DNA of 64,000 bases from UQRS01 sp964481575 (GCA_964481575.1 CAYZTR010000003.1:25148-89147); one strand, 5' to 3'. Shown: positions 16,797 through 25,881, numbered from the stretch's first letter. Notes: a model not told the origin generated them from the letters alone. Numbers and translations are program-made.

Positions 16797-19280
16797 CTAT
16801 TCCTCCGGTTCCGGATCGGCGGATTCCTCCAGTTCGGAAGACGTCGACGCCTCCCCCTGACTGGACGAGCTCTCCGGTTCAGACACTTCCGCCGGCTCCG
16901 AAGAAGCAGTCTCCGGCTCCGATGCGGTTTCTGAGCTGACCTCCGGTGCAGACTCCACAGAAGCCACCGAAGAGATGGCAGAAGATGCGGAAGAGGCGTA
17001 TCTGGAAGTACCGCCAGAAACGCCGCTGGGGGCGCTAACGGTATCCAACAGCGTACCGCCATGGGTGGTACAAGCCGGCAGATAGCTGACCTTATACCAA
17101 CCGTTGGCCAGGGAAGAACAGCGATTGGTCGCCGGCATACCGCTGGAGGTACAATACCGGGCGTAAACCACGCTGTCCGGCTGGACAAAATCCTGCGCAT
17201 CCAAATCAGCATGCACCTGCTTCATAACGGTTTTCCACGTGTTCAGGGCAGGATTGCCGCTGACTCCCTTCAAGGAGGCAGGGGTATCAAAGCCGTACCA
17301 GCAGGCCGCCACATAATAACCAGTGCCGCCAACAAACCAACGGTCATAATTATCCGAAGTGGTACCTGTTTTGCCGAACATGGGGATATTATCAAACTTG
17401 GCAGCGGTACCGGTACCGCTGGATCCGTAAATGACATTTTGCAGCATTTTATTCATAATAAAGGCGGTATCTTCCCCGATGGCCACCGTAGCACTGGGCT
17501 GCTCCAGCACCACCGCATCATACTGATCGGTAATTTTTACATAGGTGGAGGGCTGGTAGTATTTCCCGCCGTTACCGAAAATGGCATAGGCCGCCGTCAT
17601 CTGAGTAGGCGTAATGCCGTTATAACAGCCGCCCAAAGCCAGCGAACCCAGCACCAAATCATTTTCCTCATCCAGGGTGGTGATTCCCACCTTGTTGGTC
17701 AAGAAATCAAAAGAATTTTTCAAGGTCAGCTTCTGCAGGGTACGCACAGCCACCGTATTGACCGAACGCTCCAGGGCACTGGCGATGGTGGTAGCCCCCC
17801 GATAACCGGAGTAGGAGTTCTTGGGCCAGGAGGTGGTTTTACCATCTATGACCGTTTGGATGGGCTCATCCTGCTCAATGGAGGAATAGGTGATCAAATT
17901 AGCCTCCAGGGCGGGCGCATAAACGCCAATAGGCTTAATAGAAGAACCGGGCTGCCGGGCCACATTGTAGGCACGGTTCAGGGAACGGTTTGCGGTTTTC
18001 TCCCCCCGGCCGCCTACAATGGCCACGATATGCCCCTGATAATCCATAATCGTCATGGCCGACTGCACCATTTCGGACGGATTTTTGGAATTGGAAGCGG
18101 CCGTAAAGTTCCGGGCGTCGGCATAGGCCGCCTCCAAGGTAGCCTGGATCTGGGGATCCATGGTACAGTAAATCTTAAAACCGGCATTATAGAACCGCTT
18201 GGAAGCGTAATCCCTATCATAGCCATACTGCTCCATCAGATCATTGATAACATTGTCAATGACCGTATCCACAAACCAGTTGTTTACTTCCGCCTCCCCC
18301 AAGTCGGCCTTATTGGCTGTAATGATCAACTCCTGGGCAATGGCTTCCTCATATTCATCCTTGGAGATATAACCCTGGTCATACATTTCAAATAAAACAG
18401 TATTACGCCGGGTCTTGTTATTCTCGGGATTCTTATCTGGGCGGTACTTTTCCGGTTCCTTGGCCATGGCAGCCAGGGCGGCGCATTCACAGAGGCTTAA
18501 ATCTGAAGCACTTTTACCGAAATAATACTCGCTGGCCGTTTCGGCACCGTACAAACCATTCCCCATGGCAATGGTGTTGAGATAACACTCCATGATAGTT
18601 TCCTTGGTATAATTATCCTCCACATACCTGGCACGCATAATCTCCCGGATCTTCCGCATGGCATCGGTATCGTTATCACCCGTCAGGTTCTTCACCAGCT
18701 GCTGAGTGATGGTAGAACCACCCTGCTTGGAGGGGAAGAAATCCAGAAACAAATTGGCAAAGGCCGACACCGTCCGCTTCCAGTCCACACCGTTATGAGA
18801 CAGGAACCGCTTATCCTCAATGGCAATATACGCATAGGCCAGATCCTCCGGCAGCTCGTTGATGGAAACCCAGATCCGGTTTTCCTCCCCGTGGAGCCGC
18901 TGGTATTCCTCATATTGCCCCGTTTCGCTGTTCTTGACATAAATGGTAGTGGTATAGTTCAGCTTCAGTTCATCCAGATTATCGTCCAGGGTACCGTCCA
19001 CAAAACCGAATACATAAACAGCAAAAGTCCCCACCGTCAGGCATCCGGTGATCACCAATACCAGAAACACCGAAAGCAGCACCCGGGTTACCCGCTGCAA
19101 GGGGGTACGCTTTTTCTTGCGGCCGTGGCCACCACGCCCCTTCTTCCCACCGGCAGACTTCCGGGTTGCATAGGAGTTCAGGTCAAAGCCGGATTCCTCT
19201 TCATCCTGGGAGAACTGCAGGGTATAAAATTCCTCATCCTGGAAATTATAATCATCGTTTTGGTTGTGCTTTTTACGCAT
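16797..19280 (-). CDS. Class A penicillin-binding protein (PBP1A type)
   Basis: 827 residues. A basic cytoplasmic tail (KKGRGGHGRKKKRTPLQR) precedes one membrane helix (about 66-90). The glycosyltransferase family 51 domain has IEDKRFLSHNGVDW with catalytic Glu155 and GGSTITQQLVKNL. The transpeptidase domain has PGSSIKP with the acyl-enzyme Ser446 and Lys449, ERSVNTVAVRTL (SxN) and GKTGTT (about 637). It polymerises and cross-links peptidoglycan outside the membrane. The last 100 residues are a Ser/Glu/Pro-rich tail, probably unstructured and wall-exposed. AAAGGAG lies 9 nt before the ATG. It is monocistronic, divergent from the BofC-like gene. Confidence 0.95.
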   Translation of the reverse strand: MRKKHNQNDDYNFQDEEFYTLQFSQDEEESGFDLNSYATRKSAGGKKGRGGHGRKKKRTPLQRVTRVLLSVFLVLVITGCLTVGTFAVYVFGFVDGTLDDNLDELKLNYTTTIYVKNSETGQYEEYQRLHGEENRIWVSINELPEDLAYAYIAIEDKRFLSHNGVDWKRTVSAFANLFLDFFPSKQGGSTITQQLVKNLTGDNDTDAMRKIREIMRARYVEDNYTKETIMECYLNTIAMGNGLYGAETASEYYFGKSASDLSLCECAALAAMAKEPEKYRPDKNPENNKTRRNTVLFEMYDQGYISKDEYEEAIAQELIITANKADLGEAEVNNWFVDTVIDNVINDLMEQYGYDRDYASKRFYNAGFKIYCTMDPQIQATLEAAYADARNFTAASNSKNPSEMVQSAMTIMDYQGHIVAIVGGRGEKTANRSLNRAYNVARQPGSSIKPIGVYAPALEANLITYSSIEQDEPIQTVIDGKTTSWPKNSYSGYRGATTIASALERSVNTVAVRTLQKLTLKNSFDFLTNKVGITTLDEENDLVLGSLALGGCYNGITPTQMTAAYAIFGNGGKYYQPSTYVKITDQYDAVVLEQPSATVAIGEDTAFIMNKMLQNVIYGSSGTGTAAKFDNIPMFGKTGTTSDNYDRWFVGGTGYYVAACWYGFDTPASLKGVSGNPALNTWKTVMKQVHADLDAQDFVQPDSVVYARYCTSSGMPATNRCSSLANGWYKVSYLPACTTHGGTLLDTVSAPSGVSGGTSRYASSASSAISSVASVESAPEVSSETASEPETASSEPAEVSEPESSSSQGEASTSSELEESADPEPEE

Positions 19281-19473
19281 GAACTTCTCTCCTTTTCAGG
19301 CCGCGTAACAGCGGAGATCAAAACAATAGAATTATATAAATTAATTATACCACAGTTTTGAAAAAAAGAAATCCATTTTTTATAAATTTCAGGAAAAATT
19401 AAGATTTTTGTATAACAAGCCGTTTCCGGTGGGACACTAAAGGCAGGAAACATACTGACCGGGAGGGATCCAC

Positions 19474-19797
19474 ATGTCGATCCGCAGCATTTGTACCGCA
19501 ATATTTGGCTGTCTGGCAGCCAGTGCCTTTCTCTTTCTGCTGTCCACAGCCGGAACCGGAGGCTCGGCAGCTGAGGAGGTCACCGTATCGGTCACCTCGG
19601 AAGAATCGGTTCTTTATCTGGTGAAAAGCCAGGAAGGACGCATCGGCGTTTTTTTGCCCGACGCTCAGGCACCGGAATACTGGCTGGAGACAAAACCCAG
19701 TCTCCTGCCGGAGTATGACCAACAGCTTTTAGCGCAAGGTATTCCCATTTACCGGGAGGAGGACCTGATCAGCCTGCTGGAAGATCTGGACAGCTGA
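19474..19797 (+). CDS. BofC C-terminal-like membrane-anchored protein
   Basis: 107 residues. An N-terminal hydrophobic helix (ICTAIFGCLAASAFLFLLS) serves as signal or anchor. The remainder (SVLYLVKSQEGRIGVFLPD, then LLAQGIPIYREEDLISLLED) matches the pattern of the BofC C-terminal domain: a strand with GRI-V, then Leu-Pro and a short helix ending LLED. In Bacillus BofC controls forespore signalling during sporulation; stand-alone short versions in Clostridia are uncharacterised. The ATG follows GGGAGG with a 9-nt gap. Divergent from the PBP1A gene across a short AT-rich spacer. Confidence 0.7.
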   Translation: MSIRSICTAIFGCLAASAFLFLLSTAGTGGSAAEEVTVSVTSEESVLYLVKSQEGRIGVFLPDAQAPEYWLETKPSLLPEYDQQLLAQGIPIYREEDLISLLEDLDS

Positions 19798-19964
19798 TCA
19801 GAAATAAGATTTTTCCAAATTCCCGCCATAAAAAAAGTTTAAGCAGACAATAAAATGACCCGGCAGTTACACTGGCACCCAGATTCCCAGCGGCGCATAG
19901 ACTGTAATATCCAACACCGGCGGGCCTCTATCCTGTCGGCAAAAATTACCGGAGATGAAAAAGT

Positions 19965-20195
19965 ATGGAGCGACGGCGTCTGAACAGCCTCGCCAAAGGG
20001 GAAACGGCAAAGGTTGCAGGCATGGAACCTGACTTTCCGTTAACCCGGCGGCTGCTGGATCTGGGACTAACCAAGGGAACCGAAATACATTGCCTGTTCA
20101 CGGGGCTGGGGGGAAACATCACCGCCTATTGCATCCGGGGAGCAGTCATTGCCATTCGCAGTCGGGACGCCCGCCGGATCTATCTCTCCGAATAA
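19965..20195 (+). CDS. feoA: Ferrous iron transport protein A
   Basis: 76 residues forming an SH3-like FeoA domain: SLAKGETAKVAG, then FPLTRRLLDLGLTKGTEIHCL and AYCIRGAVIAIRSRDARRI. FeoA is a small cytoplasmic partner of the Fe2+ permease FeoB. The stop codon is 15 nt before the feoB ATG. Intact, unlike its partner. The 160-bp gap upstream (19798-19964) holds no gene and no convincing promoter. Confidence 0.92.
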   Translation: MERRRLNSLAKGETAKVAGMEPDFPLTRRLLDLGLTKGTEIHCLFTGLGGNITAYCIRGAVIAIRSRDARRIYLSE

Positions 20196-20210
20196 AGGAG
20201 GCCGGGGATC

Positions 20211-21503
20211 ATGCAAACCCAAATGTACCTGCACCCCTGCAAAACTCTGGTGCTGGCAGGAAACCCCAACGTGGGAAAGAGCACCATTTTCAACCACTTA
20301 ACAGGATTGAACCAACATACCGGCAACTGGCCGGGCAAAACCGTGGAGTGCAAAACCGGCAAAGCCAGCCGGGGAAACCGAAATTACCGGATTGTAGACA
20401 CCCCGGGCACCTATTCTCTGCTTCCCAGCTCGGAGGAGGAGGCGGTGACCCGGGATTTTCTTGTATTTGGCCAATACGACTGCGTTATTGTCGTTGCTGA
20501 CGCCACCTGTCTGGAGCGGAATCTCCAACTGGCTCTGGCCGTTCGGGAGTTGACACCGCGGATGGTGCTTTGCGTCAACCTGGCAGATGAGGCTGAACGG
20601 CGGGGCATTCATATCAGCGCCCCAGCCCTGCGCCGGGCTTTGGGAGTTCCGGTGGTCATCACCAGCGCCCGCAGCGGGAAAGGAATTTCCGCTCTGCTGG
20701 CAGCCACAGATAGCGTGATGGGGGAACCGGCACCCAAACCACCGGGACTCCTATATCCTGCGCCGTTAGAAGAAGGTCTACATACACTAGCCGGACTGCT
20801 GCATTGGTCTGGCAACTGCCGCTTTACCCCCCGCTATCTGGCTGTACGGCTGTTGGAGGGGGAACAGGAATTTCTGAATACCGCAGCCCTGGAAACCGGA
20901 CTGCGGCTATGGGAGGATCCCGTTGCCTCCAAAGTCAACACCGTTCGCCACAGTGTGGAACAGGCTTGTGGCAAGCCCATAGCGGAATTGCTGGCGGAGG
21001 CAACCGTGGCCACGGCAGAAGAGGCCTGCCAGGCTGCTGTCACCTGCAACTGCTGCCAATCCTACCTGGAGCAGCGGCTGGATCGGATTCTGACGGGAAA
21101 GACCCTGGGCATCCCCTTGATGGTACTTCTGCTGCTGGGGATTCTGTGGATCACCATTGCCGGAGCCAACGTACCCTCCAGCCTACTGGAGCAGGGCTTG
21201 AATCGGCTGCTGGAATGGATTCGGGCCGTGCTGCTGCAGTTGGGGGCGGGGCCAAGACTACTGGGGCTCCTTTGCGATGGAGTACTGGGCACCCTGTTTC
21301 AGGTGATTGCGGTTATGCTGCCGCCCATGGCCATCTTTTTCCCCCTGTTCACCCTGTTGGAGGACGCCGGCTATTTGCCCAGAATCGCTTTTAATCTGGA
21401 CAGTTTCTTCGCCCGGGCCGGCACCTGCGGCAAGCAAGCCCTGACCATGTGGATGGTTGGCGACAGAATGCCGGGCAAGCAAAAGCCGACCGTCTGGCTG
21501 TGA
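20211..21503 (+). pseudogene. feoB: feoB 5' part, interrupted by integrative element
   Basis: The ATG has AAAGGAGG 7 nt upstream. The G domain is complete: GNPNVGKST (residues 17-25), DTPG (63-66), and NLAD for the G4 position. The permease part begins with LGIPLMVLLLLGILWITIAG and proceeds through the Gate region to AGTCGKQALTM (Met413). From codon 414 the frame leaves feoB and reads 16 foreign codons to a stop at 21503. Intact FeoB proteins continue with CMGxGCNAxGVxGCR, which here begins 3.5 kb downstream at 24989. As it stands the product would be a G domain with few helices and no full Fe2+ channel. Excision of 21452-24993 would rebuild a 690-residue FeoB in frame (1241 + 832 nt = 691 codons). 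Confidence 0.93.
21445..21451. repeat. Left direct repeat (att core) of the feoB element
   Basis: CCATGTG at the left junction, within the feoB codons for Thr-Met-Cys. The same seven bases occur at 24987-24993. The bases on both outer sides differ, so the shared core is exactly seven bases. Confidence 0.8.
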
Positions 21504-21520
21504 TCAGACGGTCGGCTTTT
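21481..21520. terminator. Terminator at left end of the element
   Basis: A perfect 16-bp stem (21481-21496 with 21505-21520) starting AAAAGCCGACC and ending GGTCGGCTTTT, so it can work both ways. It would stop transcription coming from feoAB and from the oxidoreductase gene. Confidence 0.9.
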
Positions 21521-21532
21521 ATGCAATTTCCA

Positions 21533-22852
21533 TCAGGGTAAATCCCGGGTGGCAGGATTATCAATCCGGTGGCCTTCAGGGGTAAACCGAGAACCGTGGC
21601 AGGGGCAGTCCCAGGTATTTTCTTCTGGATTCCATTTCAGAGTACAACCCAAGTGGGTACACCGTCGGGTATTGGGGGATACCCAACCCTTCAGTGCCTG
21701 GACGCTGTTGCGAGCCAGCTGTACATGCAGCATGGAACGGGAGGGGGAAAACAACGCCGCCAGTTCATTCTTTCGGCCACACACCAAATCGGTCAACAAA
21801 TCCGCAGCCACCATGGAAGTGGTCATCCCCCACTTGTTGAACCCGGTGGCCACATACCAATCCGGGGTAGCCATGGAATACTGCCCGATATAAGGGATAC
21901 CATCCAGCGTCATGCAATCCTGAGTTGCCCAGCCAAAGCGCACTCGGGCCTTGGGATAATACAGATTGGCAAACTGCTCCAACTCCCCAAAACCACCGCC
22001 CGGCAAGCCGGTACGGTGGCCGCCGCCGCCCACCAGCAGCAGATCCCCGTAATTCCGAAAAGACAGGCCGCTGTGCGTATCCTCTACATACATGCCCTCC
22101 AGATGAGGCGCATGCTCCAGCGCCAGCACATAGGAACGGTGCTGATACATTTTGAGAAAATAGCTGCCGTGCCGGTCAATAAAGGGAAAATGTGCCGCCA
22201 TAATGATCTTTTTCGCAGTGATCCGACCCCGGTCGGTATCCGCTTTGTGACCGGACAACCCCCGTACAGCCGTATGCTCATAAATATGCAGGTCCTGCAC
22301 CAGATGGGACAGGAATTTCAGGGGGTGAAACTGGCCCTGATGTCGGAGACAAACCGCTCCGCTGACGGCAAAAGGCAGGGGCAGCTGCTCCAAAAAGACG
22401 GCCTGGGCTCCCAGGCTGCGCAGGGCCTTCAGCTCTCGCTGGAGCTTGCCCACCTCCCCACGGCTGTACACATAGGCGTCGGTCTCCTGAAAGTCACAAT
22501 CCCAACGGCGGCAGAGAGTACGGTATTGGGTCAAAGCCTTTTGGTTGGCCTCCAGATACAATCTGGCCTTTTCCCTGCCCCGTTGCCGGATTAGCTTGTC
22601 ATAGCACAAGCCGTGCTGGGCCGTAATTTTGGCAGTGGTAAACCGGGTAACACCCGATGCGACAGTGCCGGCCTCCACCAACATATATGCTACGCCGGCC
22701 TGCTGCAGCCGATAGGCGCACAACAGGCCGGCCATGCCGCCGCCTATAATCAACACATCGGTTTGAACGTCCCCTTCCAGCGGTGGAAAAGAAGGCAGAG
22801 ATGCGGTTTGCGCCCAAAGGCTGCGTCCGCCCTCAGGCATCCTGGTACCCAT
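21533..22852 (-). CDS. FAD-dependent oxidoreductase with C-terminal Rieske domain
   Basis: About 439 residues. The N-terminal dinucleotide fold has TDVLIIGGGMAGLLCAYRL (GxGxxG for FAD) and is of the D-amino-acid-oxidase/glycine-oxidase type; ATQDCMTLDGIPYIGQYS and VATGFNKWGMTTSMVAADL are typical downstream blocks. The C-terminus holds a Rieske 2Fe-2S site: CTH (Cys398, His400) and CPCH (Cys416, His419), with extra cysteines (403, 418) able to form the usual disulfide. It matches YhfW-type enzymes, whose substrate is unknown. Of several possible starts, the ATG at 22852 overlaps the end of the upstream gene by 20 nt, implying coupling. It is cargo of the element interrupting feoB. Confidence 0.85.
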   Translation of the reverse strand: MGTRMPEGGRSLWAQTASLPSFPPLEGDVQTDVLIIGGGMAGLLCAYRLQQAGVAYMLVEAGTVASGVTRFTTAKITAQHGLCYDKLIRQRGREKARLYLEANQKALTQYRTLCRRWDCDFQETDAYVYSRGEVGKLQRELKALRSLGAQAVFLEQLPLPFAVSGAVCLRHQGQFHPLKFLSHLVQDLHIYEHTAVRGLSGHKADTDRGRITAKKIIMAAHFPFIDRHGSYFLKMYQHRSYVLALEHAPHLEGMYVEDTHSGLSFRNYGDLLLVGGGGHRTGLPGGGFGELEQFANLYYPKARVRFGWATQDCMTLDGIPYIGQYSMATPDWYVATGFNKWGMTTSMVAADLLTDLVCGRKNELAALFSPSRSMLHVQLARNSVQALKGWVSPNTRRCTHLGCTLKWNPEENTWDCPCHGSRFTPEGHRIDNPATRDLP

Positions 22853-23045
22853 GCAGGATTTCCCGGAACTTGGAAGCATGCAAGCCTTCCTCTACGGCAA
22901 AATCTGCAAACAGCTGGGCTGTTTCCGAATCGTCCTTGATTTCTCGGGAATAGGCTTCAAAATCCCGCACCAATTCCATGGAATTTTCCCAGGCCCGCAG
23001 AACTCTATCCCGGGTGGTAATCTGAATTTGCTGACTGTGTTCCAT
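22833..23045 (-). CDS. Small ferritin-like/rubrerythrin-like protein
   Basis: 70 residues, almost entirely helical. It contains paired acidic helices (NSMELVRDFEAYSREIKDD and AQLFADFAVEEGLHASKFREIL); the EExxxH-type pattern in VEEGLHASKF recalls half of a rubrerythrin or ferritin di-iron helix. Too short for a complete four-helix bundle, so it would have to dimerise. ACAGGAGG lies 8 nt before the ATG. It overlaps the start of the Rieske oxidoreductase and probably forms an operon with it. The iron-binding role is inferred. Confidence 0.7.
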   Translation of the reverse strand: MEHSQQIQITTRDRVLRAWENSMELVRDFEAYSREIKDDSETAQLFADFAVEEGLHASKFREILHGYQDA

Positions 23046-23182
23046 TGCAAAAACCTCCTGTTGCTGTTTCCACTAGCCTTCCCCTTTTTCCGGCTGCTAT
23101 TCCTGATTTGCCCAATTTGTCCTGGGCATACCGCCCGGCCGCCACTGCATAGAATACCACAAAACAAAAGGAGGCGGCACAG

Positions 23183-23341
23183 GTGAAAGAGGAAACATAC
23201 AACTGCCGGGTGGAATGGCAATTTACCGGAGAAATTCCCCTCCGGGAACTGCTGATACAAATGCTGACGGATACGGCGTATGCGCCGGCACAGGAGCAGC
23301 TGCAGCCTGACCCAATGATTCAACAGGAGACAGAACCATGA
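23183..23341 (+). CDS. Small protein upstream of recombinase (TnpW-like position)
   Basis: 52 residues from a GTG with AAAGGAGG 7 nt upstream. The stop TGA overlaps the recombinase ATG as ATGA, so the two are translationally coupled. The sequence (TYNCRVEWQFTGEIPLRELL) has no recognised domain. Short genes at this position occur in Tn4451-type elements with a large serine recombinase (TnpW), but sequence similarity is too weak to claim identity. It may modulate recombinase activity or direction. Confidence 0.65.
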   Translation: MKEETYNCRVEWQFTGEIPLRELLIQMLTDTAYAPAQEQLQPDPMIQQETEP

Positions 23342-24963
23342 GCAATACCGGCAGCCAACTCTGGATGGCGGCGCTGTATATGCGCCTGTCCAGGGATGAT
23401 GAAGGTTCAGCGGAAAGCGCCAGCATTACCAGCCAGCGGCAAATACTCCGGGCCTATGCCCGAGACCATGGGTATACCGTCTATGACGAATATGTGGACG
23501 ATGGTGTCTCCGGCACCACCTTTGACCGACCGGCCTTCCGGCGCATGCTAATGGACATTGAAGACAAGCGGATTAACATGGTGCTAACCAAAGATCTTTC
23601 CCGGCTGGGTCGAGATTACATTCAAACCGGGCAATACACCGAGCTGTATTTTCCGGCCAAACAGGTGCGGTACATTGCCATCAATGACGGATACGACTCA
23701 GACAGTCCTTTTACCGACATTGCCCCTTTCAAAAACATTCTCAACGAAATGTACGCCAGAGACACCAGCAAAAAAATTCGGTCTGCCTTCCAGGCTCGGA
23801 TGCAGGAGGGGGCCTTTATCGGGGCGTTCCCCCCCTACGGCTACCAACGGGATCCGGCAGACCGGCACCATCTGGTGGCCGATCCGGGATCGGCTCCAAC
23901 GGTGGCCAAAATTTTCCAAAAAGCGGCATGCGGCATGCCACCCGCCGCCATTGCCAGGGAACTGAACGTCAGCCGAACCCCCACCCCCATGGAATACCGG
24001 TGTTTCCAGCATCCCCATCTACAAATCGAAGCGTTTTCCAAACGGCGGGAATGGACCTCCTCCACCATCTCCAAACTGCTGAAGAACCCGGTGTATTTGG
24101 GGCATATGGTCCAGGGGAAAACCTGCAAGTATTCCTTTAAACAAGGGGCGTCCACCCCAAAACCCCAGAAGGATTGGATTGTGGTGGAGCACACCCACAC
24201 TCCGCTGGTAACCCAAACATTGTTTGACAGAGCCGGGCGATACAGCCGGCAGCGAATCTGCACCAAAACCGGACAGTTCCACAATCTGTTTTCCGGTATT
24301 GCCAGATGTGCCGACTGCGGCAAGAGCATGTCCGCTGTCGGCTCCAGAAAAAAGGGAACCACAGCTACCCTGACCTGCAGCGGATATAAGCGGTACGGCC
24401 GGGACGAATGCACCAACCATTTTATAGACTACGACGCCCTTTGCGCCCTGCTGCTGGAAAGTATACAGACCTTACTGGCGCTGTCTCCCCGAGAGATGCA
24501 GGAAATTCTGGAAGCAGCACAGCAAAAAATCCGGCAACGATCGCCTATATCTGATGCACAGCGGGAAGCAGCTGTTCTGGAAAAACGCAGTCAGCGATTG
24601 GAAAGCCTGATCCGGCAGCTGTACGAGGATTATGCCGCCGGGTTGCTGCAGGAGGAACACCGGAAAAAAATGCTGCAAAAATACCAGGAGGAAGGACAGG
24701 AAATTGCGGGAAAGCTACGAGCCCTGCGGGTACAAAAAAGGATAACCCAATCGGAAGCGTTCCGGGGCAAACTGAAGCAGCAATTACAGGCCTGCATCCA
24801 ACCTGAGGCACTAACCCGGACATTGGTGACCTATCTGGTGGATCATGTAGAAATCGGTCAGGGCTGTTACCGGCAGACCGAACGGGGCAAAATGAAGGAG
24901 CAGACCGTGCGGATTTATTTTCGCTGCCGAGGGATGCCCAGCGAACATATCTATATCCAATAG
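23338..24963 (+). CDS. Large serine recombinase
   Basis: 541 residues. The N-terminal resolvase domain has ALYMRLSRDDEG with the nucleophile Ser18, then VDDGVSGTTFDRPAF and LTKDLSRLGRDYIQTG, all standard. A Recombinase domain follows (about 165-290, PPYGYQRDP and WTSSTISKLLKNPVYLG), then a zinc ribbon (Cys324, Cys327 and two later cysteines, RCADCGKSM to RDECTNHF) and a C-terminal coiled coil rich in Gln/Glu/Arg. This architecture integrates and excises circular elements at short att sites. The stop codon is 30 bp from the right end of the element. All motifs are intact, so the enzyme may be active. Confidence 0.95.
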   Translation: MSNTGSQLWMAALYMRLSRDDEGSAESASITSQRQILRAYARDHGYTVYDEYVDDGVSGTTFDRPAFRRMLMDIEDKRINMVLTKDLSRLGRDYIQTGQYTELYFPAKQVRYIAINDGYDSDSPFTDIAPFKNILNEMYARDTSKKIRSAFQARMQEGAFIGAFPPYGYQRDPADRHHLVADPGSAPTVAKIFQKAACGMPPAAIARELNVSRTPTPMEYRCFQHPHLQIEAFSKRREWTSSTISKLLKNPVYLGHMVQGKTCKYSFKQGASTPKPQKDWIVVEHTHTPLVTQTLFDRAGRYSRQRICTKTGQFHNLFSGIARCADCGKSMSAVGSRKKGTTATLTCSGYKRYGRDECTNHFIDYDALCALLLESIQTLLALSPREMQEILEAAQQKIRQRSPISDAQREAAVLEKRSQRLESLIRQLYEDYAAGLLQEEHRKKMLQKYQEEGQEIAGKLRALRVQKRITQSEAFRGKLKQQLQACIQPEALTRTLVTYLVDHVEIGQGCYRQTERGKMKEQTVRIYFRCRGMPSEHIYIQ

Positions 24964-24986
24964 GGGTACATTCTCCCGACAACTAC

Positions 24987-24993
24987 CCATGTG
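24987..24993. repeat. Right direct repeat (att core) of the feoB element
   Basis: CCATGTG, identical to 21445-21451, immediately followed by the continuation of feoB (C ATG GGG). Confidence 0.8.
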
Positions 24994-25825
24994 CATGGGG
25001 TTGGGATGCAATGCGGTAGGGGTTTCCGGCTGCCGCATCATTGATTCCCCCCGAGAACGGCTCATTGCCATCCTCACCAACAGTCTGATGCCCTGCAATG
25101 GGCGGTTTCCTGCTATGATTGCCGTATCCGGCATTTTCTTTGCCGGGACGGGATTGTGGAGTTCTTTCCGGTCAGCGGTACTGGTACTGGCGGTCATCGG
25201 AGCGGGACTGCTTCTGACCCTATTAATCTCCCGGCTGCTATCGGCCACCTTACTAAAAGGGGTTCCGTCAGCCTTCACGCTGGAGCTGCCCCCCTTCCGG
25301 CCCCCGGAGGTCTGGCGGGTGCTGTACCGCTCGGTGCTGGACCGGACGCTGTTTGTTCTCGGGCGGGCGGCAGCAGTGGCGGCCCCGGCCGGGCTGCTCC
25401 TATGGCTCATGGCCAACCTGCAAATCGGCGGGCAAAATCTGCTGGCACTGGTAGGCGGCTTTCTGGATCCACTAGGGCGGTTCATGGGGCTGGATGGCTA
25501 TATTTTGCTGGCCTTTCTGCTAGGGTTCCCGGCCAACGAAATCGTATTACCCATTGTATTGCTGTGCTACACCGGCGCCGGAACCCTGTCGGCAGCCGCC
25601 TCCGGCGATCTGGCCACCCTTCTGACCGCCAATGGTTGGACAGGAAGCACCGCCATTTGCTTTTTGCTGTTCTCTCTGGTACATTTTCCCTGCTCTACCA
25701 CTTGTTTGACCATCCGAAAGGAAACCGGCAGCTGGAAATGGACGCTGGTTTCCGTAGCTCTGCCCCTGGTGCTGGGGATCCTCCTTTGCAGCCTGGTGGC
25801 CGGGGCGGGTCGGATTCTCCAATAA
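24989..25825 (+). pseudogene. feoB: feoB 3' part, separated by integrative element
   Basis: Begins MCMGLGCNAVGVSGCRIIDS, the conserved Cys-containing stretch of the FeoB permease, then RERLIAILTNSLMPCNGRFP and the C-terminal hydrophobic helices ending near GILLCSLVAGAGRILQ. About eight membrane segments remain. No ribosome-binding site lies before the ATG at 24989, which sits in the att core, so separate translation is unlikely. The rest of the protein is encoded at 20211-21451. No stop or frameshift occurs in this half, so the gene has not decayed since insertion, which suggests a recent or reversible event. Confidence 0.92.
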
Positions 25826-25832
25826 AGCAAAG

Positions 25833-25859
25833 ATCCCGCCCCGGATACCGGGGCGGGAT
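25833..25859. terminator. Hairpin between feoB and the histidine kinase gene
   Basis: A 12-bp G+C-rich stem with a 3-nt loop (25833-25844 with 25848-25859). The T-rich stretch CTTTGCTTTATT follows on the minus strand, so it best serves the histidine kinase transcript. Confidence 0.72.
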
Positions 25860-25881
25860 AACACAGCTGCTGATTTACATT

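Larger units (their letters stand above)
21452..24993 (+). mobile_element. 3.5-kb serine-recombinase integrative element inside feoB
   Basis: The element lies between two CCATGTG copies that share the feoB codons at the break. Inside are a convergent terminator, a minus-strand pair (FAD/Rieske oxidoreductase and a small ferritin-like protein), a 52-codon plus-strand gene and a large serine recombinase that ends 30 bp before the right junction. Just inside each end are 20-bp imperfect inverted arms (about 15 of 20 matches: left from 21451, right read on the opposite strand from 24990), as in attachment sites of large serine recombinases. Removal of one core plus the interior leaves feoB in frame. 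There are no conjugation, phage or resistance genes, so this is a minimal integrative unit. Confidence 0.88.

Noticed and set aside
17061..18395. 444-codon plus-strand frame
   Set aside because: Antisense to the PBP1A gene, whose catalytic motifs are all intact; composition is that of a shadow frame.
21569..22594. 341-codon plus-strand frame inside the element
   Set aside because: Antisense to the FAD/Rieske oxidoreductase with all its cofactor motifs.
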